A DNA stretch of 64,000 bases from Rhizobium sp. CSW-27 (GCF_018760785.1 NZ_JAHHZO010000004.1:407611-471610); one strand, 5' to 3'. Positions 49,415 to 58,870 are shown, counted from the stretch's first letter. Notes: a model not told the origin generated them from the letters alone. Numbers and translations: made by a program.

Positions 49415-50764
49415 ATGATCTCCAAGATTCTCATTGCCAACCGCGGCGAAATCGCCCTTCGCGTCCTGCGCGCCTGCAAGGAGCTGGGCATTGCCACCGT
49501 CGCCGTGCATTCCACGGCCGATGCCAATGCCATGCATGTGCGGCTTGCGGACGAAAGCGTGTGCATCGGCCCGCCGCCCTCGCGTGACAGCTATCTGAAC
49601 ATCCACCAGATCGTTGCCGCCTGCGAGATCACCGGCGCGGATGCCGTGCATCCGGGCTACGGCTTCCTGTCGGAAAACGCCAAGTTCGCCGATATCCTCG
49701 ACGCGCATGGCATCACCTTCATCGGCCCGACGGCGGAGCATATCCGCCTGATGGGCGACAAGATTACCGCCAAGAAGACGGCCGTCGAACTCGGCATCCC
49801 GGTCGTTCCGGGCTCGGATGGCGAAGTGAAGCCGGAAAACGCGCTGGAAATCGCCCGCAACATCGGCTTCCCCGTGCTGATCAAGGCGACCGCCGGTGGT
49901 GGTGGCCGCGGCATGAAGGTGGCAAAGACCGAAGCGGAACTCGAAGAGGCCGTCTCGACTGCCCGTTCCGAAGCGCTCGCCGCCTTCGGCAACGATGCCG
50001 TCTACATGGAAAAATATCTCGGCAAGCCGCGCCATATCGAGGTGCAGGTTGTCGGTGACGGCGCCGGCAACGCCATCCATCTCGGCGAACGCGACTGCTC
50101 GCTGCAGCGCCGCCACCAGAAGGTCTGGGAAGAGGCAAATTCCCCTGCCCTCAATGTCGAGCAGCGCATGAAGATCGGCCAGATCTGCGCCGACGCCATG
50201 AAGAAGATGAAGTACCGGGGTGCCGGCACGATCGAATTCCTCTACGAAAACGGCGAGTTCTATTTCATCGAAATGAACACCCGCCTGCAGGTGGAGCATC
50301 CGATCACCGAAGCGATCACCGGCATCGACCTGGTGCACGAACAGATCCGCGTCGCCTCGGGCGCCGGCCTGTCGGTCACGCAGGAGGACATCACCTTCTC
50401 CGGCCACGCGATCGAATGCCGCATCAATGCGGAAGATCCCCGCACCTTCGTCCCGTCGCCCGGCACCATCACGCATTTCCATGCGCCAGGTGGCCTCGGC
50501 GTACGCGTCGATTCGGGCGCCTATGCCGGCTACAAGATCCCGCCATACTATGACAGCCTGATCGGCAAGCTGATCGTGCATGGACGCACCCGCGTCGAAT
50601 GCATGATGCGCCTGCGCCGCGTGCTGGACGAATTCGTCGTGGACGGCATCAAGACGACGCTGCCGCTCTTCCAGGATCTGGTGGCCAACCAGGATATCGC
50701 CAACGGCGACTATGACATTCACTGGCTGGAAAAGTATCTGGCCGGTGACAAGCCGCAAGGCTAG
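49415..50764 (+). CDS. accC: Biotin carboxylase subunit of acetyl-CoA carboxylase
   Basis: 449 residues, the normal length. The N-terminal domain begins [20 protein letters not shown]; the ATP-grasp domain holds the Gly-rich loop [15 protein letters not shown] and the catalytic stretch [16 protein letters not shown]; the C-terminal domain ends near residue 445. It uses ATP and bicarbonate to carboxylate biotin on AccB. It follows accB by 9 nt and precedes aat by 2 nt. Confidence 0.98.
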   Translation: MISKILIANRGEIALRVLRACKELGIATVAVHSTADANAMHVRLADESVCIGPPPSRDSYLNIHQIVAACEITGADAVHPGYGFLSENAKFADILDAHGITFIGPTAEHIRLMGDKITAKKTAVELGIPVVPGSDGEVKPENALEIARNIGFPVLIKATAGGGGRGMKVAKTEAELEEAVSTARSEALAAFGNDAVYMEKYLGKPRHIEVQVVGDGAGNAIHLGERDCSLQRRHQKVWEEANSPALNVEQRMKIGQICADAMKKMKYRGAGTIEFLYENGEFYFIEMNTRLQVEHPITEAITGIDLVHEQIRVASGAGLSVTQEDITFSGHAIECRINAEDPRTFVPSPGTITHFHAPGGLGVRVDSGAYAGYKIPPYYDSLIGKLIVHGRTRVECMMRLRRVLDEFVVDGIKTTLPLFQDLVANQDIANGDYDIHWLEKYLAGDKPQG

Positions 50765-50766
50765 GC

Positions 50767-51387
50767 ATGGCAGGGCGGCGCGGCAGATATTATCCAGCCA
50801 TCACACCGGATGTTCTGCTGCGCGCCTATTCCATCGGTCTGTTCCCGATGGCCGAATCGGCGGACGACCCGGAAATCTTCTGGGTCGAGCCCGAAGTGCG
50901 GGGCATCCTGCCGCTCGATGCCTTCCACGTGTCCCGCAGCCTGACCAAGGCCATGAAGCGGCAGCCCTTCGACATTCGCGTGAACACCCGCTTCGAAGCG
51001 GTGATGAGCGGCTGTGCCGAGGAAGCGCCCGATCGGCCGAGCACCTGGATCAACGACACCATCCGCCAGCTCTATACAGAACTGCACCGCATGGGCCACG
51101 CGCACAGCGTGGAGGCCTTCGAGGACGACGAACTGGTGGGCGGGCTCTACGGCGTCTCGCTCGGCGCCGCCTTCTTCGGCGAAAGCATGTTCTCCCGGCG
51201 CACCAATGCCTCCAAGATCTGCCTGGTGCATCTGGTGGAACGGTTGCGCGCCCGCGGTTTCCGCCTGCTCGACACGCAGTTCACCACCGAACACCTGAAG
51301 ACCTTTGGTGCGATCGACGTGCCGAAGCTCGATTACCTGATGATGCTGAAGGCTGCGACCGAAGCGCCGCACCTGCCATTTCCCTGA
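50767..51387 (+). CDS. aat: Leucyl/phenylalanyl-tRNA--protein transferase
   Basis: 206 residues. It carries the family marks [55 protein letters not shown] and FFGESMFSR. It adds Leu or Phe to proteins with N-terminal Arg or Lys, making them N-end-rule substrates for ClpS/ClpAP. It starts 2 nt after accC, so it is co-translated or co-transcribed with it; the same neighbour is common in alphaproteobacteria. Confidence 0.97.
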   Translation: MAGRRGRYYPAITPDVLLRAYSIGLFPMAESADDPEIFWVEPEVRGILPLDAFHVSRSLTKAMKRQPFDIRVNTRFEAVMSGCAEEAPDRPSTWINDTIRQLYTELHRMGHAHSVEAFEDDELVGGLYGVSLGAAFFGESMFSRRTNASKICLVHLVERLRARGFRLLDTQFTTEHLKTFGAIDVPKLDYLMMLKAATEAPHLPFP

Positions 51388-51403
51388 AGCGGAAAGAGCG
51401 CCG

Positions 51404-51823
51404 CTACGGGCAGGCGCAGTAGAAAATGATCTCCGGATCACCTTCGTCAAGATTGTCGATATAGCCGCTCGGGCGAAAGCCAAGCTTTGCAAACAGCGCC
51501 TGCATCGGCCTGTTCGACATATTGGTCGAACTGAAAAGCTTCGAGCCGGTGCTGGCGGCCTGAAAGTGCCGAACAATCGCCGCCCCCAGCCCCTGACGTC
51601 GGAATTCATGGCCAACCATCACGATTTCGATGAAGGGCTGACCAAAAAAATGATGCGTCAACACTCCATAGGCTGCCACACGGCCCCGCGATTCGGCAAT
51701 GCAACAGACCGCTGTGGCAAGCCATTGGCGAATCTGCTCGCGTCGGACCGCACTGAGTTCGGCAACGGGGTCGATCGCGCAAAGCTCGTCATGATCATTT
51801 ATGGTAGCCGGACGCATGTGCAT
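51404..51823 (-). CDS. GNAT-family N-acetyltransferase
   Basis: 139 residues. The acetyl-CoA pyrophosphate loop is RRQGLGAAIVRHF, preceded by the EIVMVGHEF strand and followed by MQALFAKLGFRPSGY. The second in-frame ATG, two codons in, could also start. Substrate unknown. It runs toward aat and ends 16 nt from it. The gap upstream (51824-52013) holds nothing I recognise. Confidence 0.82.
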   Translation of the reverse strand: MHMRPATINDHDELCAIDPVAELSAVRREQIRQWLATAVCCIAESRGRVAAYGVLTHHFFGQPFIEIVMVGHEFRRQGLGAAIVRHFQAASTGSKLFSSTNMSNRPMQALFAKLGFRPSGYIDNLDEGDPEIIFYCACP

Positions 51824-52013
51824 GATTGTCCATACCCCGATGTCAGCTATGACCGGTTAGCCTCTGGCAAGTCCCCACGGGAGAGCGCATCGCCCCGTGA
51901 GAGTAGCTTGTTTCACAAAAACTGCAGCTGTTCAAAAACGCGTGTGGCCGCCGGTTACAGCACGACGATCCGCATGACTTCCGATCTCGGTTTCCAGCCG
52001 GCCCGACTGCGCC

Positions 52014-52439
52014 TTACTTCTTCGCGGCCGCCGGTGGCGGCACGTCGGACGTCTGCTTGCATCCGGTCAGCCAGACGTCATAAATCGGATGCTCCATGGC
52101 ATTCAGACCGGGGCTGTCGGCGAACATCCAGCCGGTGAAGATGCGGCGGATCTTGCGGTCGAGGGTGATCTCGTCCACCTCGACGAAGCCGTCCACCTTC
52201 TGCGCTTCGCTGTCGTCGCGGGAATAGCAGGCCTTGGGCGTCACCTGCAGTGCACCATATTGCACCGTCTCGTTGACATAGACGTCGAACTTGGTGATGC
52301 GGCCGGTGATCTTGTCGATGCCGGAAAATTCCGCCACGCGGTTCTCGATTCGGGCGGCCGATGCCGGTGCGGCGCTGATGGCCGTGACGATACCGAACAG
52401 GGCGCCGAGAAGCAGCGGGCGAAGAAAGACGTGTCGCAT
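52014..52439 (-). CDS. DUF2155 protein, secreted
   Basis: 141 residues from ATG 52439; an ATG five codons earlier is possible. A signal peptide (about 1-28, ending SAAPASA-ARIEN) precedes the DUF2155 pattern: AEFSGIDKITGRITKFDVYV, LQVTPKACYSRD, FVEVDEITLDRKIRRIFTGW and PIYDVWLTGCK. Two conserved cysteines could form a disulfide. Function is not established. It lies 100 nt after the NDUFA12 gene on the same strand, a pairing seen widely in alphaproteobacteria. Confidence 0.88.
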   Translation of the reverse strand: MRHVFLRPLLLGALFGIVTAISAAPASAARIENRVAEFSGIDKITGRITKFDVYVNETVQYGALQVTPKACYSRDDSEAQKVDGFVEVDEITLDRKIRRIFTGWMFADSPGLNAMEHPIYDVWLTGCKQTSDVPPPAAAKK

Positions 52440-52538
52440 CAACAATCTCACCACAATTGAATACCTGCCCCGGAAGGTCCCGGAGCAGGTATGCGTTAGG
52501 CCCGAAATGTGGCGCGAACGCGGAAGAAAGGCGCCCGA

Positions 52539-52937
52539 TCAGGCGCCGGGCGTCCAGGCGTCGTAATCGCCGGTAACGCGCGGGCGTTCGCCGGTTGCCT
52601 CGAGAGAGCCTTTCGGACGATAGGCAAGCGCAGTGCCGGTCATGTTGGCGTGATGCGGCTTCTGCCATTCACGCGCAACGTAGCTTTCGCGGGACGGCGG
52701 CGTATCGGTGCGGTAATGCATCCAGCCGTGCCAGCCGGCCGGAATGGCGGAGGCCTCCGTATAGCCTTTGTAGATGACCCAGCGCCGCGGCAGGCCGAAG
52801 GAGGTCATGCCGCCTTCGTAATAGACATTGCCGAACTCGTCCTCGCCGACGCGCTTGCCATTGCGCCAGGTGAAGAAGCGGGTGCCGACCGTCTGGCCGT
52901 TCCACCAGGTGAAGATTTGCAGGAGGAGATTCTTCAT
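52539..52937 (-). CDS. NADH:ubiquinone oxidoreductase accessory subunit NDUFA12
   Basis: 132 residues from ATG 52937 (MKNLLLQIFTWWNGQT). Features of the 17.2-kDa family: WRNGKRVGEDEFGNVYYEGG, RRWVIYKGYTEASAIPAGWHG and WQKPHHANMTGTALAYRP. It is one of the few accessory subunits of complex I shared by alphaproteobacteria and mitochondria and sits on the matrix/cytoplasmic side. The nuo operon is not in this window. Confidence 0.95.
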   Translation of the reverse strand: MKNLLLQIFTWWNGQTVGTRFFTWRNGKRVGEDEFGNVYYEGGMTSFGLPRRWVIYKGYTEASAIPAGWHGWMHYRTDTPPSRESYVAREWQKPHHANMTGTALAYRPKGSLEATGERPRVTGDYDAWTPGA

Positions 52938-53036
52938 AATTTTCCAACGTCCTCGCGAAGACAAGGAATGCAGTCCTTGGACCTGCTTATGCAATTTCGA
53001 GCCGGCAATGTCCAGCGCTTCGCGACAGGGCCCCCA

Positions 53037-53504
53037 CTATTTGAGCTTCATCTTGAAACCCACATGGCTGCGCACGAAGCCAAAACGCTCGTAGAAGCGG
53101 TGGGCATCGCTGCGCGCCACGTTTGACATCAGCTGCAGCAGCCGGCAGTCGCGCCGCCGCGCTTCCTGCTCCGCATGGCGCATCAGGGCTGCGCCGATCC
53201 CCTGGCTGCGAAGATCGGCGCGGGTCTGGACCGCCTCGATCATCGCATTCGGCGCACCACGCCCGGTCAGCGAGCGCAGGAAGGTCAGCTGGTAGGTGGC
53301 CACCACCTCCCCCTCCAGCTCGGCCACGTAGAGCTGTTCGTTCGGCGCCGAGTCGATGACATGAAAAGCCCGCAGATAATCCTCATAGGCCTCGGCATCG
53401 GTGGTATCGCCATGGCCGCCGACGGCATCCTGGGCAAACAGTGCGATCAGTTGCGGCAGATCCTCCTCGCGTGCACGGCGGATGACGAGCGTGTCCGAAG
53501 CCAT
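53037..53504 (-). CDS. GNAT-family N-acetyltransferase
   Basis: 155 residues from ATG 53504 (MASDTLVIRRAREEDLPQL). The core reads LYVAELEGEVVATYQLTFL, then the loop RSQGIGAALMRHAEQEARRR and RFYERFGFVRSHVGFKMKL. The Q-x-x-G-x-A-like loop is intact, so it should bind acetyl-CoA. Substrate unknown. It is divergent from the iron-uptake operon with a 294-nt spacer. The upstream open frame to 53705 is not coding in my view. Confidence 0.83.
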   Translation of the reverse strand: MASDTLVIRRAREEDLPQLIALFAQDAVGGHGDTTDAEAYEDYLRAFHVIDSAPNEQLYVAELEGEVVATYQLTFLRSLTGRGAPNAMIEAVQTRADLRSQGIGAALMRHAEQEARRRDCRLLQLMSNVARSDAHRFYERFGFVRSHVGFKMKLK

Positions 53505-53682
53505 TGGAATGATCCTCCTCCATTTCCGACTGAGGCTCAAGTTAGCGCGGCATGGCATGGTTCTCCACACTTTATTGCTCGCGATGACGCAAGGCAGCGG
53601 CGCGCGACGCCTGCAACGGCACACCCGGCATCGGCTGCCCGCCAAGATTACAGATTGGTAAGGTCCGATTTCCCGCCACATT

Positions 53683-53711
53683 TTGAACATGATGCAGGCA
53701 GTCATATTTGC
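53683..53711 (+). promoter_or_regulatory. Putative promoter with TGA-N9-TCA iron operator
   Basis: TGA at 53690, nine bases, TCA ending at 53704: this is the IRO-box pattern bound by RirA, the rhizobial iron-sulfur repressor. It lies between a TTGAAC (53683-53688) and a TATTTG (53705-53710) spaced 16 nt apart, so a bound repressor would cover the promoter. It is 95 nt upstream of the first iron-transport gene. The motif is short and could occur by chance. Confidence 0.45.
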
Positions 53712-53798
53712 GCATCATCAAGGCTGTTCCAGCGGGGCGCCGGGGCCGACTGGCCTCTTGCGGCAGACCCGACAACAGCGAATTACGGGGCAGATACC

Positions 53799-54164
53799 AT
53801 GCGTCACCGCATCCTTGGCAGGCGAACCCTTCAGTCGGCACTGCTCTGCGGGGCCGCCATAGCGGCGCCCGGCCTCGCCCTAGCCGACACCATCCAGACC
53901 TATCATCTGACGCTGGAGGACCACACCTTCCTGCCCTCGCATCTGGAGGTGCCCGCCAATACCCGCTTCCTGATCGAAGTGGCCAACAAGGACGGAACGA
54001 CGGCGGAATTCGAGAGCTACGACATGAAGTTCGAGAAGATCGTCGTCGGCCAGGGCCATGTCACCGCCCATGCCGGGCCGCTTGCTCCCGGCACATACAA
54101 GTTCTTCGATGACTATCATCCCGAGGCAACCGGCACCCTGACCGCCATCGCGCCGAAGGAGTAG
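53799..54164 (+). CDS. Periplasmic cupredoxin-like protein (FtrB-like)
   Basis: 121 residues from ATG 53799. A twin-Arg-like start (LGRRTLQSALLCG) and signal peptide end near ALA-DTIQTY. The mature domain is a small cupredoxin_1-type fold: LTLEDHTFLPSHLEVPANT, VANKDGTTAEFESYDMKFEK and GPLAPGTYKFFDDYHPEATG. It lies 5 nt before the FTR1 permease, matching FtrB of the Ftr ferrous-iron system, which is thought to oxidise or relay iron to the permease. Confidence 0.85.
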   Translation: MRHRILGRRTLQSALLCGAAIAAPGLALADTIQTYHLTLEDHTFLPSHLEVPANTRFLIEVANKDGTTAEFESYDMKFEKIVVGQGHVTAHAGPLAPGTYKFFDDYHPEATGTLTAIAPKE

Positions 54165-54169
54165 GGCTG

Positions 54170-55015
54170 ATGCTGGCGAGCCTGCTGATCGTCTTTCGCG
54201 AGGTCATGGAAGCCGGCCTGATCGTCGGCATCGTGCTGGCCGCCACCCGCGGCATTGCCGGGCGCACGCTCTGGGTGCTGGGCGGCATTGCCGCCGGCGT
54301 GGCCGGTGCGGTTCTCGTCGCACTGTTTGCCGGCCGGCTGGAGGAAGCGTTTGCCGGCAACGGACAGGAAGTGTTCAACGCCTCGATCCTGTGCATCGCC
54401 GTGGTGATGCTTGGCTGGCACAATCTTTGGATGGCAAGCCATGGCCGGCAGATGGCGGCGGAGATGAAGGCGCTCGGCCAGCAGGTGGCCAGCGGCGATC
54501 GCTCCATGCTGGCCATGGCCGTGGTGATTGCCATCGCGGTGCTGCGCGAGGGAAGCGAGGTCGTGCTCTTCCTGTATGGCATCGCGATTTCGGCGGAGAT
54601 CGGCTTTGCGCCGATGCTGGCCGGTGGCATTGTCGGCATTCTCGGCGGCGCGGCGCTCTCCTTCGTTCTCTATCGCGGGCTGGTTGCCATTCCGCTGCGC
54701 TGGCTCTTCTCCGTCACCTCCGGGCTCGTAGCCCTTCTTGCGGCCGGCATGGCCGGACAGGCGGCAGCCTTGCTGGCCCAGGACGGCCTGCTGCCCGCCT
54801 GGGGCTATGATCTGTGGGACACGACCTGGCTGCTGGCCGATGGCAGCCTGGCGGGACGCGCCGCCACCGCGCTGTTCGGCTATACCGCCCGCCCGCTCGG
54901 CATCCAGCTTGCCGCCTGGGCCGCCACCCTCGTCATTCTCTTCTTCGGCGCGCGCCTGATCCGCCAGTCGCACGGCCATGTCCGGTCGCCTGCACAGCCC
55001 AGACCGCAGCCCTAG
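54170..55015 (+). CDS. FTR1-family iron permease (FtrC-like)
   Basis: 281 residues with about seven hydrophobic spans. Both iron-binding REXXE motifs are present: R10-E14 (FREVMEAGL) and R126-E130 (LREGSEVV). These motifs are needed for iron passage in FTR1/EfeU proteins. It sits in the inner membrane. It follows the cupredoxin gene by 5 nt and precedes the P19 gene by 59 nt; the C-terminal tail is short and Pro/Arg rich. Confidence 0.93.
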   Translation: MLASLLIVFREVMEAGLIVGIVLAATRGIAGRTLWVLGGIAAGVAGAVLVALFAGRLEEAFAGNGQEVFNASILCIAVVMLGWHNLWMASHGRQMAAEMKALGQQVASGDRSMLAMAVVIAIAVLREGSEVVLFLYGIAISAEIGFAPMLAGGIVGILGGAALSFVLYRGLVAIPLRWLFSVTSGLVALLAAGMAGQAAALLAQDGLLPAWGYDLWDTTWLLADGSLAGRAATALFGYTARPLGIQLAAWAATLVILFFGARLIRQSHGHVRSPAQPRPQP

Positions 55016-55074
55016 CCCCAGGTCGCGGCCCCGGCCGCCTCCCTCCCCGTCCCAAGACCGAAAGGATGATTGCA

Positions 55075-55602
55075 ATGCGCAAGTTGATGACGCTTGGCCT
55101 TCTGACAGCCGCTGCCGGTGCGCTCGCGGGCCTTCCCGCGCAAGCGCGCGAATACCCCATCGGCGGCCCCGTGACCGCCGAGCATCTGGAAATCGCCTCA
55201 AGCTACCTGGTCGGCATCGAGATGGCCCCGATGATGCAGAACATGGTGATGAGTGGCAAGGACGTGGTGCATCTGGAAACGGATGTCCACGCGAAGGAGG
55301 ACAATCCCTGGGGCTTTCCGACCGATGCCTGGATCCCCTACCTCAAGATCAGCTACAAGCTGACCAAGGACGGCACGCCGTGGAGCTCGACCGGCACATT
55401 GCTGCCGATGACGGCGAAGGATGGTCCCCACTACGCCAAGAATGTGCGGATGGACGGCCCCGGCCACTACAAGGTGGTGCTGACATACGCCTCGCCGGAA
55501 ACCAACGGCTTCTATCACCATATCGACAAGGAAACCGGAACGCCGGGCTTCTGGACCAAGCCCATCACCGAAACCTTCAGCTTCGACTATCCGCAGAAGT
55601 AA
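55075..55602 (+). CDS. P19/Tp34-type periplasmic iron-binding protein (FtrA-like)
   Basis: 175 residues from ATG 55075, 8 nt after AAAGGA; an ATG three codons earlier is too close to that site. The signal peptide ends near LPAQA-REYP. The mature domain reads YPIGGPVTAEHLEIASSYLV, MAPMMQNMVMSGKDVVHLET, DVHAKEDNPWGFPTDAWIPY and GPHYAKNVRMDGPGHY, the P19 pattern with Met, His and Glu that bind copper and iron. It should deliver iron to the FTR1 permease. No ferredoxin-like FtrD gene follows. Confidence 0.92.
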   Translation: MRKLMTLGLLTAAAGALAGLPAQAREYPIGGPVTAEHLEIASSYLVGIEMAPMMQNMVMSGKDVVHLETDVHAKEDNPWGFPTDAWIPYLKISYKLTKDGTPWSSTGTLLPMTAKDGPHYAKNVRMDGPGHYKVVLTYASPETNGFYHHIDKETGTPGFWTKPITETFSFDYPQK

Positions 55603-55608
55603 CTGAGC

Positions 55609-55645
55609 GGCAGAGGGCCGCGCCGCCGTGGCGCGGCCCTCTGCC
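55609..55645. terminator. Strong hairpin between convergent genes
   Basis: GGCAGAGGGCCGCGCC, 5-nt loop, then the exact complement: a 16-bp stem 7 nt after the P19 stop and 18 nt before the end of the opposing GNAT gene. No T-run, so it may terminate weakly or protect both mRNA ends. Confidence 0.6.
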
Positions 55646-55662
55646 TGCGCCTTGACGGTCGC

Positions 55663-56163
55663 TCAGAGCAGTGGCTTTTCCATGATGATCGCCTCGATGC
55701 CGCTGCCTTCGGCACCGCAATGCTTCGTGCGATCCACCTCCACAAAACCCAGGCGCGTGTAGAAGGCGATGGCCCGCACATTGCGCGGCTCGACCTCCAG
55801 CCGCATGATCTCGGCGTCCGGAAAGCAGGTTTCGAGTTCGGCGAAGATATCCCGGCCGATCCCCTCGCCCTGAAAGGCCGGACGCACGTAAAGCTGGCGC
55901 AGCAGCGCCGTCTTCGTCATTGTGTCGGACATCACCGCATAGCCCACACCACCGATCTGGCGGCCGTCATCGGCCACCAGAAATTCGCCATCCCGCTTGC
56001 CGATGCTGGCGCGGATGGTGGCGGGGCGATGCCAGGCGGCGATCAATTCATTGACCTTTGCCTCGCCATAGAAGGCGTCATAGGTGGCGTGCCAGGTTTC
56101 AACCAGCACCTCGCGGATGGCATCGACATCCTGCTCGGTGGCGGTTCGGACAAAAAACACCAT
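55663..56163 (-). CDS. GNAT-family N-acetyltransferase
   Basis: 166 residues, starting MVFFVRTATEQDVDAIREVL. The acetyl-CoA site is in LRQLYVRPAFQGEGIGRDIFAELE, then LEVEPRNVRAIAFYTRLGFVEV. Close in layout to putative amino-group acetyltransferases of the RimI type, but the substrate cannot be inferred. It lies 79 nt after gatB on the same strand and could be in its transcript; a GCCCGGTC/GACCGGGC hairpin (56213-56234) separates them. Confidence 0.85.
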   Translation of the reverse strand: MVFFVRTATEQDVDAIREVLVETWHATYDAFYGEAKVNELIAAWHRPATIRASIGKRDGEFLVADDGRQIGGVGYAVMSDTMTKTALLRQLYVRPAFQGEGIGRDIFAELETCFPDAEIMRLEVEPRNVRAIAFYTRLGFVEVDRTKHCGAEGSGIEAIIMEKPLL

Positions 56164-56242
56164 GGGGTCCCTCCGGGACGACGGGCCTCAGACTTAAAAG
56201 CGCATCGGTGGCGCCCGGTCGCAACGGACCGGGCCGGCCGCC

Positions 56243-57748
56243 TTATTCGTCTTCGATGCCGAGCTTCGCCTTGACCAGCGCCTGCACGGCCTGCGGATTG
56301 GCCTTGCCGCCGGTGGCCTTCATCACCTGGCCGACGAACCAGCCGGCAAGCGTCGGCTTGGCCTTCACCTTGGCCACCTGGTCCGGATTGGCGGCGATGA
56401 TGTCGTCGACGGCCTTCTCGATGGCACCGGTGTCGGTCACCTGCTTCATGCCACGGCTTTCGACGATTTCCGCCGGGTCGCCGCCCTCGTTGAAGACGAT
56501 CTCGAAGAGGTCCTTGGCGATCTTGCCGGAAATGGTTTCGGCCTTGATGAGGTCGATGATGCCGCCGAGCTGGGCCGGCGAAACCGGAGTCTCTTCAATG
56601 CCTTTGCCGGCTTTGTTCAAGGCGCCCAGCAGATCGTTGATGACCCAGTTCGCCGCCGTCTTGCCATCGCGTCCTTCGGCAACCGCCTCGAAATAATCGG
56701 CAATCGCCTTTTCGGAGACGAGCACGGATGCGTCATAGACCGACAGGCCGAGTTCGGCGACGAAACGTGCCTTCTTGTCGTCCGGCAATTCCGGCAGATG
56801 CGCCTTCAGCTCCGCCACGAATGCATCGTCGAATTCGAGCGGCAGCAGGTCCGGATCGGGGAAGTAGCGATAGTCATGCGCATCTTCCTTGGAGCGCATC
56901 GAGCGCGTCTCGCCCTTGTTCGGGTCGAACAGGCGGGTTTCCTGGTCGATGGTACCGCCCTCTTCCAGGATCGCGATCTGGCGGCGGGCCTCATATTCGA
57001 TCGCCTGGCCGATGAAGCGGATCGAGTTGACATTCTTGATCTCGCAGCGCGTGCCGAAGGCTTCGCCCGGACGGCGCACGGAGACGTTCACGTCGGCACG
57101 CATCGAACCTTCGTCCATATTGCCGTCGCAGGTGCCGAGATAGCGCACGATGGAGCGCAGCTTCGTCATATAGGCCTTGGCCTCGTCCGACGAGCGCATG
57201 TCGGGCTTGGAGACGATTTCCATCAGCGCCACGCCGGAACGGTTGAGATCCACATAGGACATGGTCGGATGCTGGTCATGCATCAACTTTCCGGCATCCT
57301 GCTCCAGATGCAGGCGCTCGATGCCGATCTCGATATCCTCGAACTGACCCTGGCGGTCGGGACCGAGCGAGATGACGATCTTGCCTTCGCCGACGATCGG
57401 ATCCTTGAACTGCGAGATCTGATAGCCCTGCGGCAGGTCCGGATAGAAATAGTTCTTGCGGTCGAAGATCGAACAGTTGTTGATCTTCGCCTTGAGGCCG
57501 AGACCGGTGCGAACGGCCTGCTTCACGCATTCCTGATTGATGACCGGCAGCATGCCGGGCATGGCCGCATCCACCAGCGACACGTTGGAATTGGGCGCCT
57601 TGCCGAACTCGGTCGAGGCGCCGGAAAACAGCTTGGACTTCGAGAGCACCTGGGCGTGCACTTCCATGCCGATGATCACCTCCCAGTCGCCGGTGGCGCC
57701 GGGAATGAGGCGTTTCGGATCAGGCGTACGGACGTCGACAATGGTCAT
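56243..57748 (-). CDS. gatB: Asp-tRNA(Asn)/Glu-tRNA(Gln) amidotransferase subunit B
   Basis: 501 residues, normal length. The kinase-like core has [35 protein letters not shown] and [20 protein letters not shown]; the C-terminal YqeY-type tail domain ends [18 protein letters not shown]. GatB binds the misacylated tRNA and phosphorylates Glu or Asp, using ammonia channelled from GatA. Here gatB is about 2 kb from gatA-gatC, with GNAT and toxin-antitoxin genes between. Confidence 0.98.
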   Translation of the reverse strand: MTIVDVRTPDPKRLIPGATGDWEVIIGMEVHAQVLSKSKLFSGASTEFGKAPNSNVSLVDAAMPGMLPVINQECVKQAVRTGLGLKAKINNCSIFDRKNYFYPDLPQGYQISQFKDPIVGEGKIVISLGPDRQGQFEDIEIGIERLHLEQDAGKLMHDQHPTMSYVDLNRSGVALMEIVSKPDMRSSDEAKAYMTKLRSIVRYLGTCDGNMDEGSMRADVNVSVRRPGEAFGTRCEIKNVNSIRFIGQAIEYEARRQIAILEEGGTIDQETRLFDPNKGETRSMRSKEDAHDYRYFPDPDLLPLEFDDAFVAELKAHLPELPDDKKARFVAELGLSVYDASVLVSEKAIADYFEAVAEGRDGKTAANWVINDLLGALNKAGKGIEETPVSPAQLGGIIDLIKAETISGKIAKDLFEIVFNEGGDPAEIVESRGMKQVTDTGAIEKAVDDIIAANPDQVAKVKAKPTLAGWFVGQVMKATGGKANPQAVQALVKAKLGIEDE

Positions 57749-57829
57749 GGAAAAAGCTCTTCATGCAGTCTGTTCGGTTGTTCGTCAGGTAGAGCAAATG
57801 GCGCGGTGGCGCAAGCTTTGCGACCGCTC

Positions 57830-58339
57830 TCACACGTCATAGCCGTAAGGGGCATCCTCTTCCTCGACAAGCTGCTTGGACATGCCGACCGACTGCACAT
57901 CCTGATCGAGCTTCGGCGAATAGACGACGGAGAGCCAGTTGACCGCATAGCCCTTCTTTTCGAAGAAACGGACCGCCTCGACATTGCGCGCATGGGTTTC
58001 CAGCCGGGCGACTGGATGGCCGTGCGTGGCGATCTGCTCCTCCATCTCGGACAGCAGAGCGCTGCCGAGCCCTCGCCGCTTGAAGGCGGGATCGATCCAG
58101 AAGTCGCTGATCAGCTCGTCCAGCCCCTCGCGTGCGGCCCAGCCCGCAACCACGCCCGCCTCCTCCACCACGGTGATCGTCAGCCAGGCGGCATGGGTGA
58201 AGCCGCGAAAAGCCGCCTGGGCGTTGTCGCGCAGTTCGGGGCTGACACCGATCGCGCCCATCGCGTCCTCCCAGGCGCGCAGGCCGATTTCGCTCAGCAG
58301 CTCTGCTTCATCTTCTCGGGCATTGCGGATGGTCGGCAT
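57830..58339 (-). CDS. GNAT-family N-acetyltransferase (paralogue A)
   Basis: 169 residues, starting MPTIRNAREDEAELLSEIGL. The loop FWIDPAFKRRGLGSALLSEM binds acetyl-CoA; VARLETHARNVEAVRFFEKK follows. Its plan and spacing match the GNAT at 59424-59948 (GWAARE... versus GWTARE..., LISDFWIDP versus [16 protein letters not shown] versus IHTHGSN), so the two look like old duplicates. It lies 82 nt upstream of gatB on the same strand. Confidence 0.85.
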   Translation of the reverse strand: MPTIRNAREDEAELLSEIGLRAWEDAMGAIGVSPELRDNAQAAFRGFTHAAWLTITVVEEAGVVAGWAAREGLDELISDFWIDPAFKRRGLGSALLSEMEEQIATHGHPVARLETHARNVEAVRFFEKKGYAVNWLSVVYSPKLDQDVQSVGMSKQLVEEEDAPYGYDV

Positions 58340-58462
58340 GGTCGGCCCTGCATGTCAGGCATCAGTAGACCACCGCTGCCTTCGCCTGCCAAGGGCAACC
58401 TTCGGCTAACAGGTTGATCTGAAGCCATTAATTCGCTATTTTCAACAGGAGATGGAGTTTTG

Positions 58463-58523
58463 ATGTCGAAATCGTCCGAGTCCCGATAAGGGGCGACCTG
58501 CCGAGCCGCCTCGCAGGTTGCCC
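58463..58523 (+). other. Possible short leader ORF followed by hairpin
   Basis: AGGAG near 58447 precedes ATG 58463, which opens an eight-codon frame (MSKSSESR, stop 58487-58489). Right after the stop, GGGCGACCTGC pairs with GCAGGTTGCCC (58491-58523, one G-U pair, 11-nt loop). The gene downstream is yjhX, 84 nt further on. No T-run follows. Could be a leader peptide with an attenuator or simple coincidence. Confidence 0.25.
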
Positions 58524-58606
58524 GAACAAAACCGAACCCCGGCGCAAATCCTTGCGTCCGGAACCGTTTTTGTGCGTCCCCACGGGACCTTTCGGACCTC
58601 AAGACC

Positions 58607-58864
58607 ATGGACATTTCCCGCGCCGAACAGCGCATCCTCCACCTGCTCGCCCAGGGCGGCAGGATCGAACTCACCCGCAACGACCAGCGCAAGATCGACA
58701 AGGTGAGCCTCTTCACCCGGGAAGGCTGGCTGTTTGCCGGCCTCGACCTGACAACCTTCCGCAAACTGAAGCAGAAGCGTGCCATCGCCTCGAAGGGCGG
58801 CAAGCCCTACCGCATCACCGAACGCGGCCTCGTTCTGGTGCGTGCGGAGCAGGACAACCGCTAA
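58607..58864 (+). CDS. YjhX-family protein (putative toxin)
   Basis: 85 residues, normal for the family: MDISRAEQRILHLLAQGGRI, then KVSLFTREGWLFAGLDLTTF, FRKLKQKRAI and PYRITERGLVLVRAEQDNR. The fold is a small winged-helix-like domain. YjhX of E. coli is annotated as a toxin paired with YjhQ, a GNAT acetyltransferase; no clear same-strand partner is next to this gene, though GNAT genes flank it on the other strand. The toxin label is from the family, not proved. Confidence 0.82.
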   Translation: MDISRAEQRILHLLAQGGRIELTRNDQRKIDKVSLFTREGWLFAGLDLTTFRKLKQKRAIASKGGKPYRITERGLVLVRAEQDNR

Positions 58865-58870
58865 GGCCTC

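Noticed and set aside
52981..53705. Upstream extension of the GNAT gene to 53705
   Set aside because: Cys/Arg-rich translation typical of non-coding sequence; it would also cover the iron-operon promoter.
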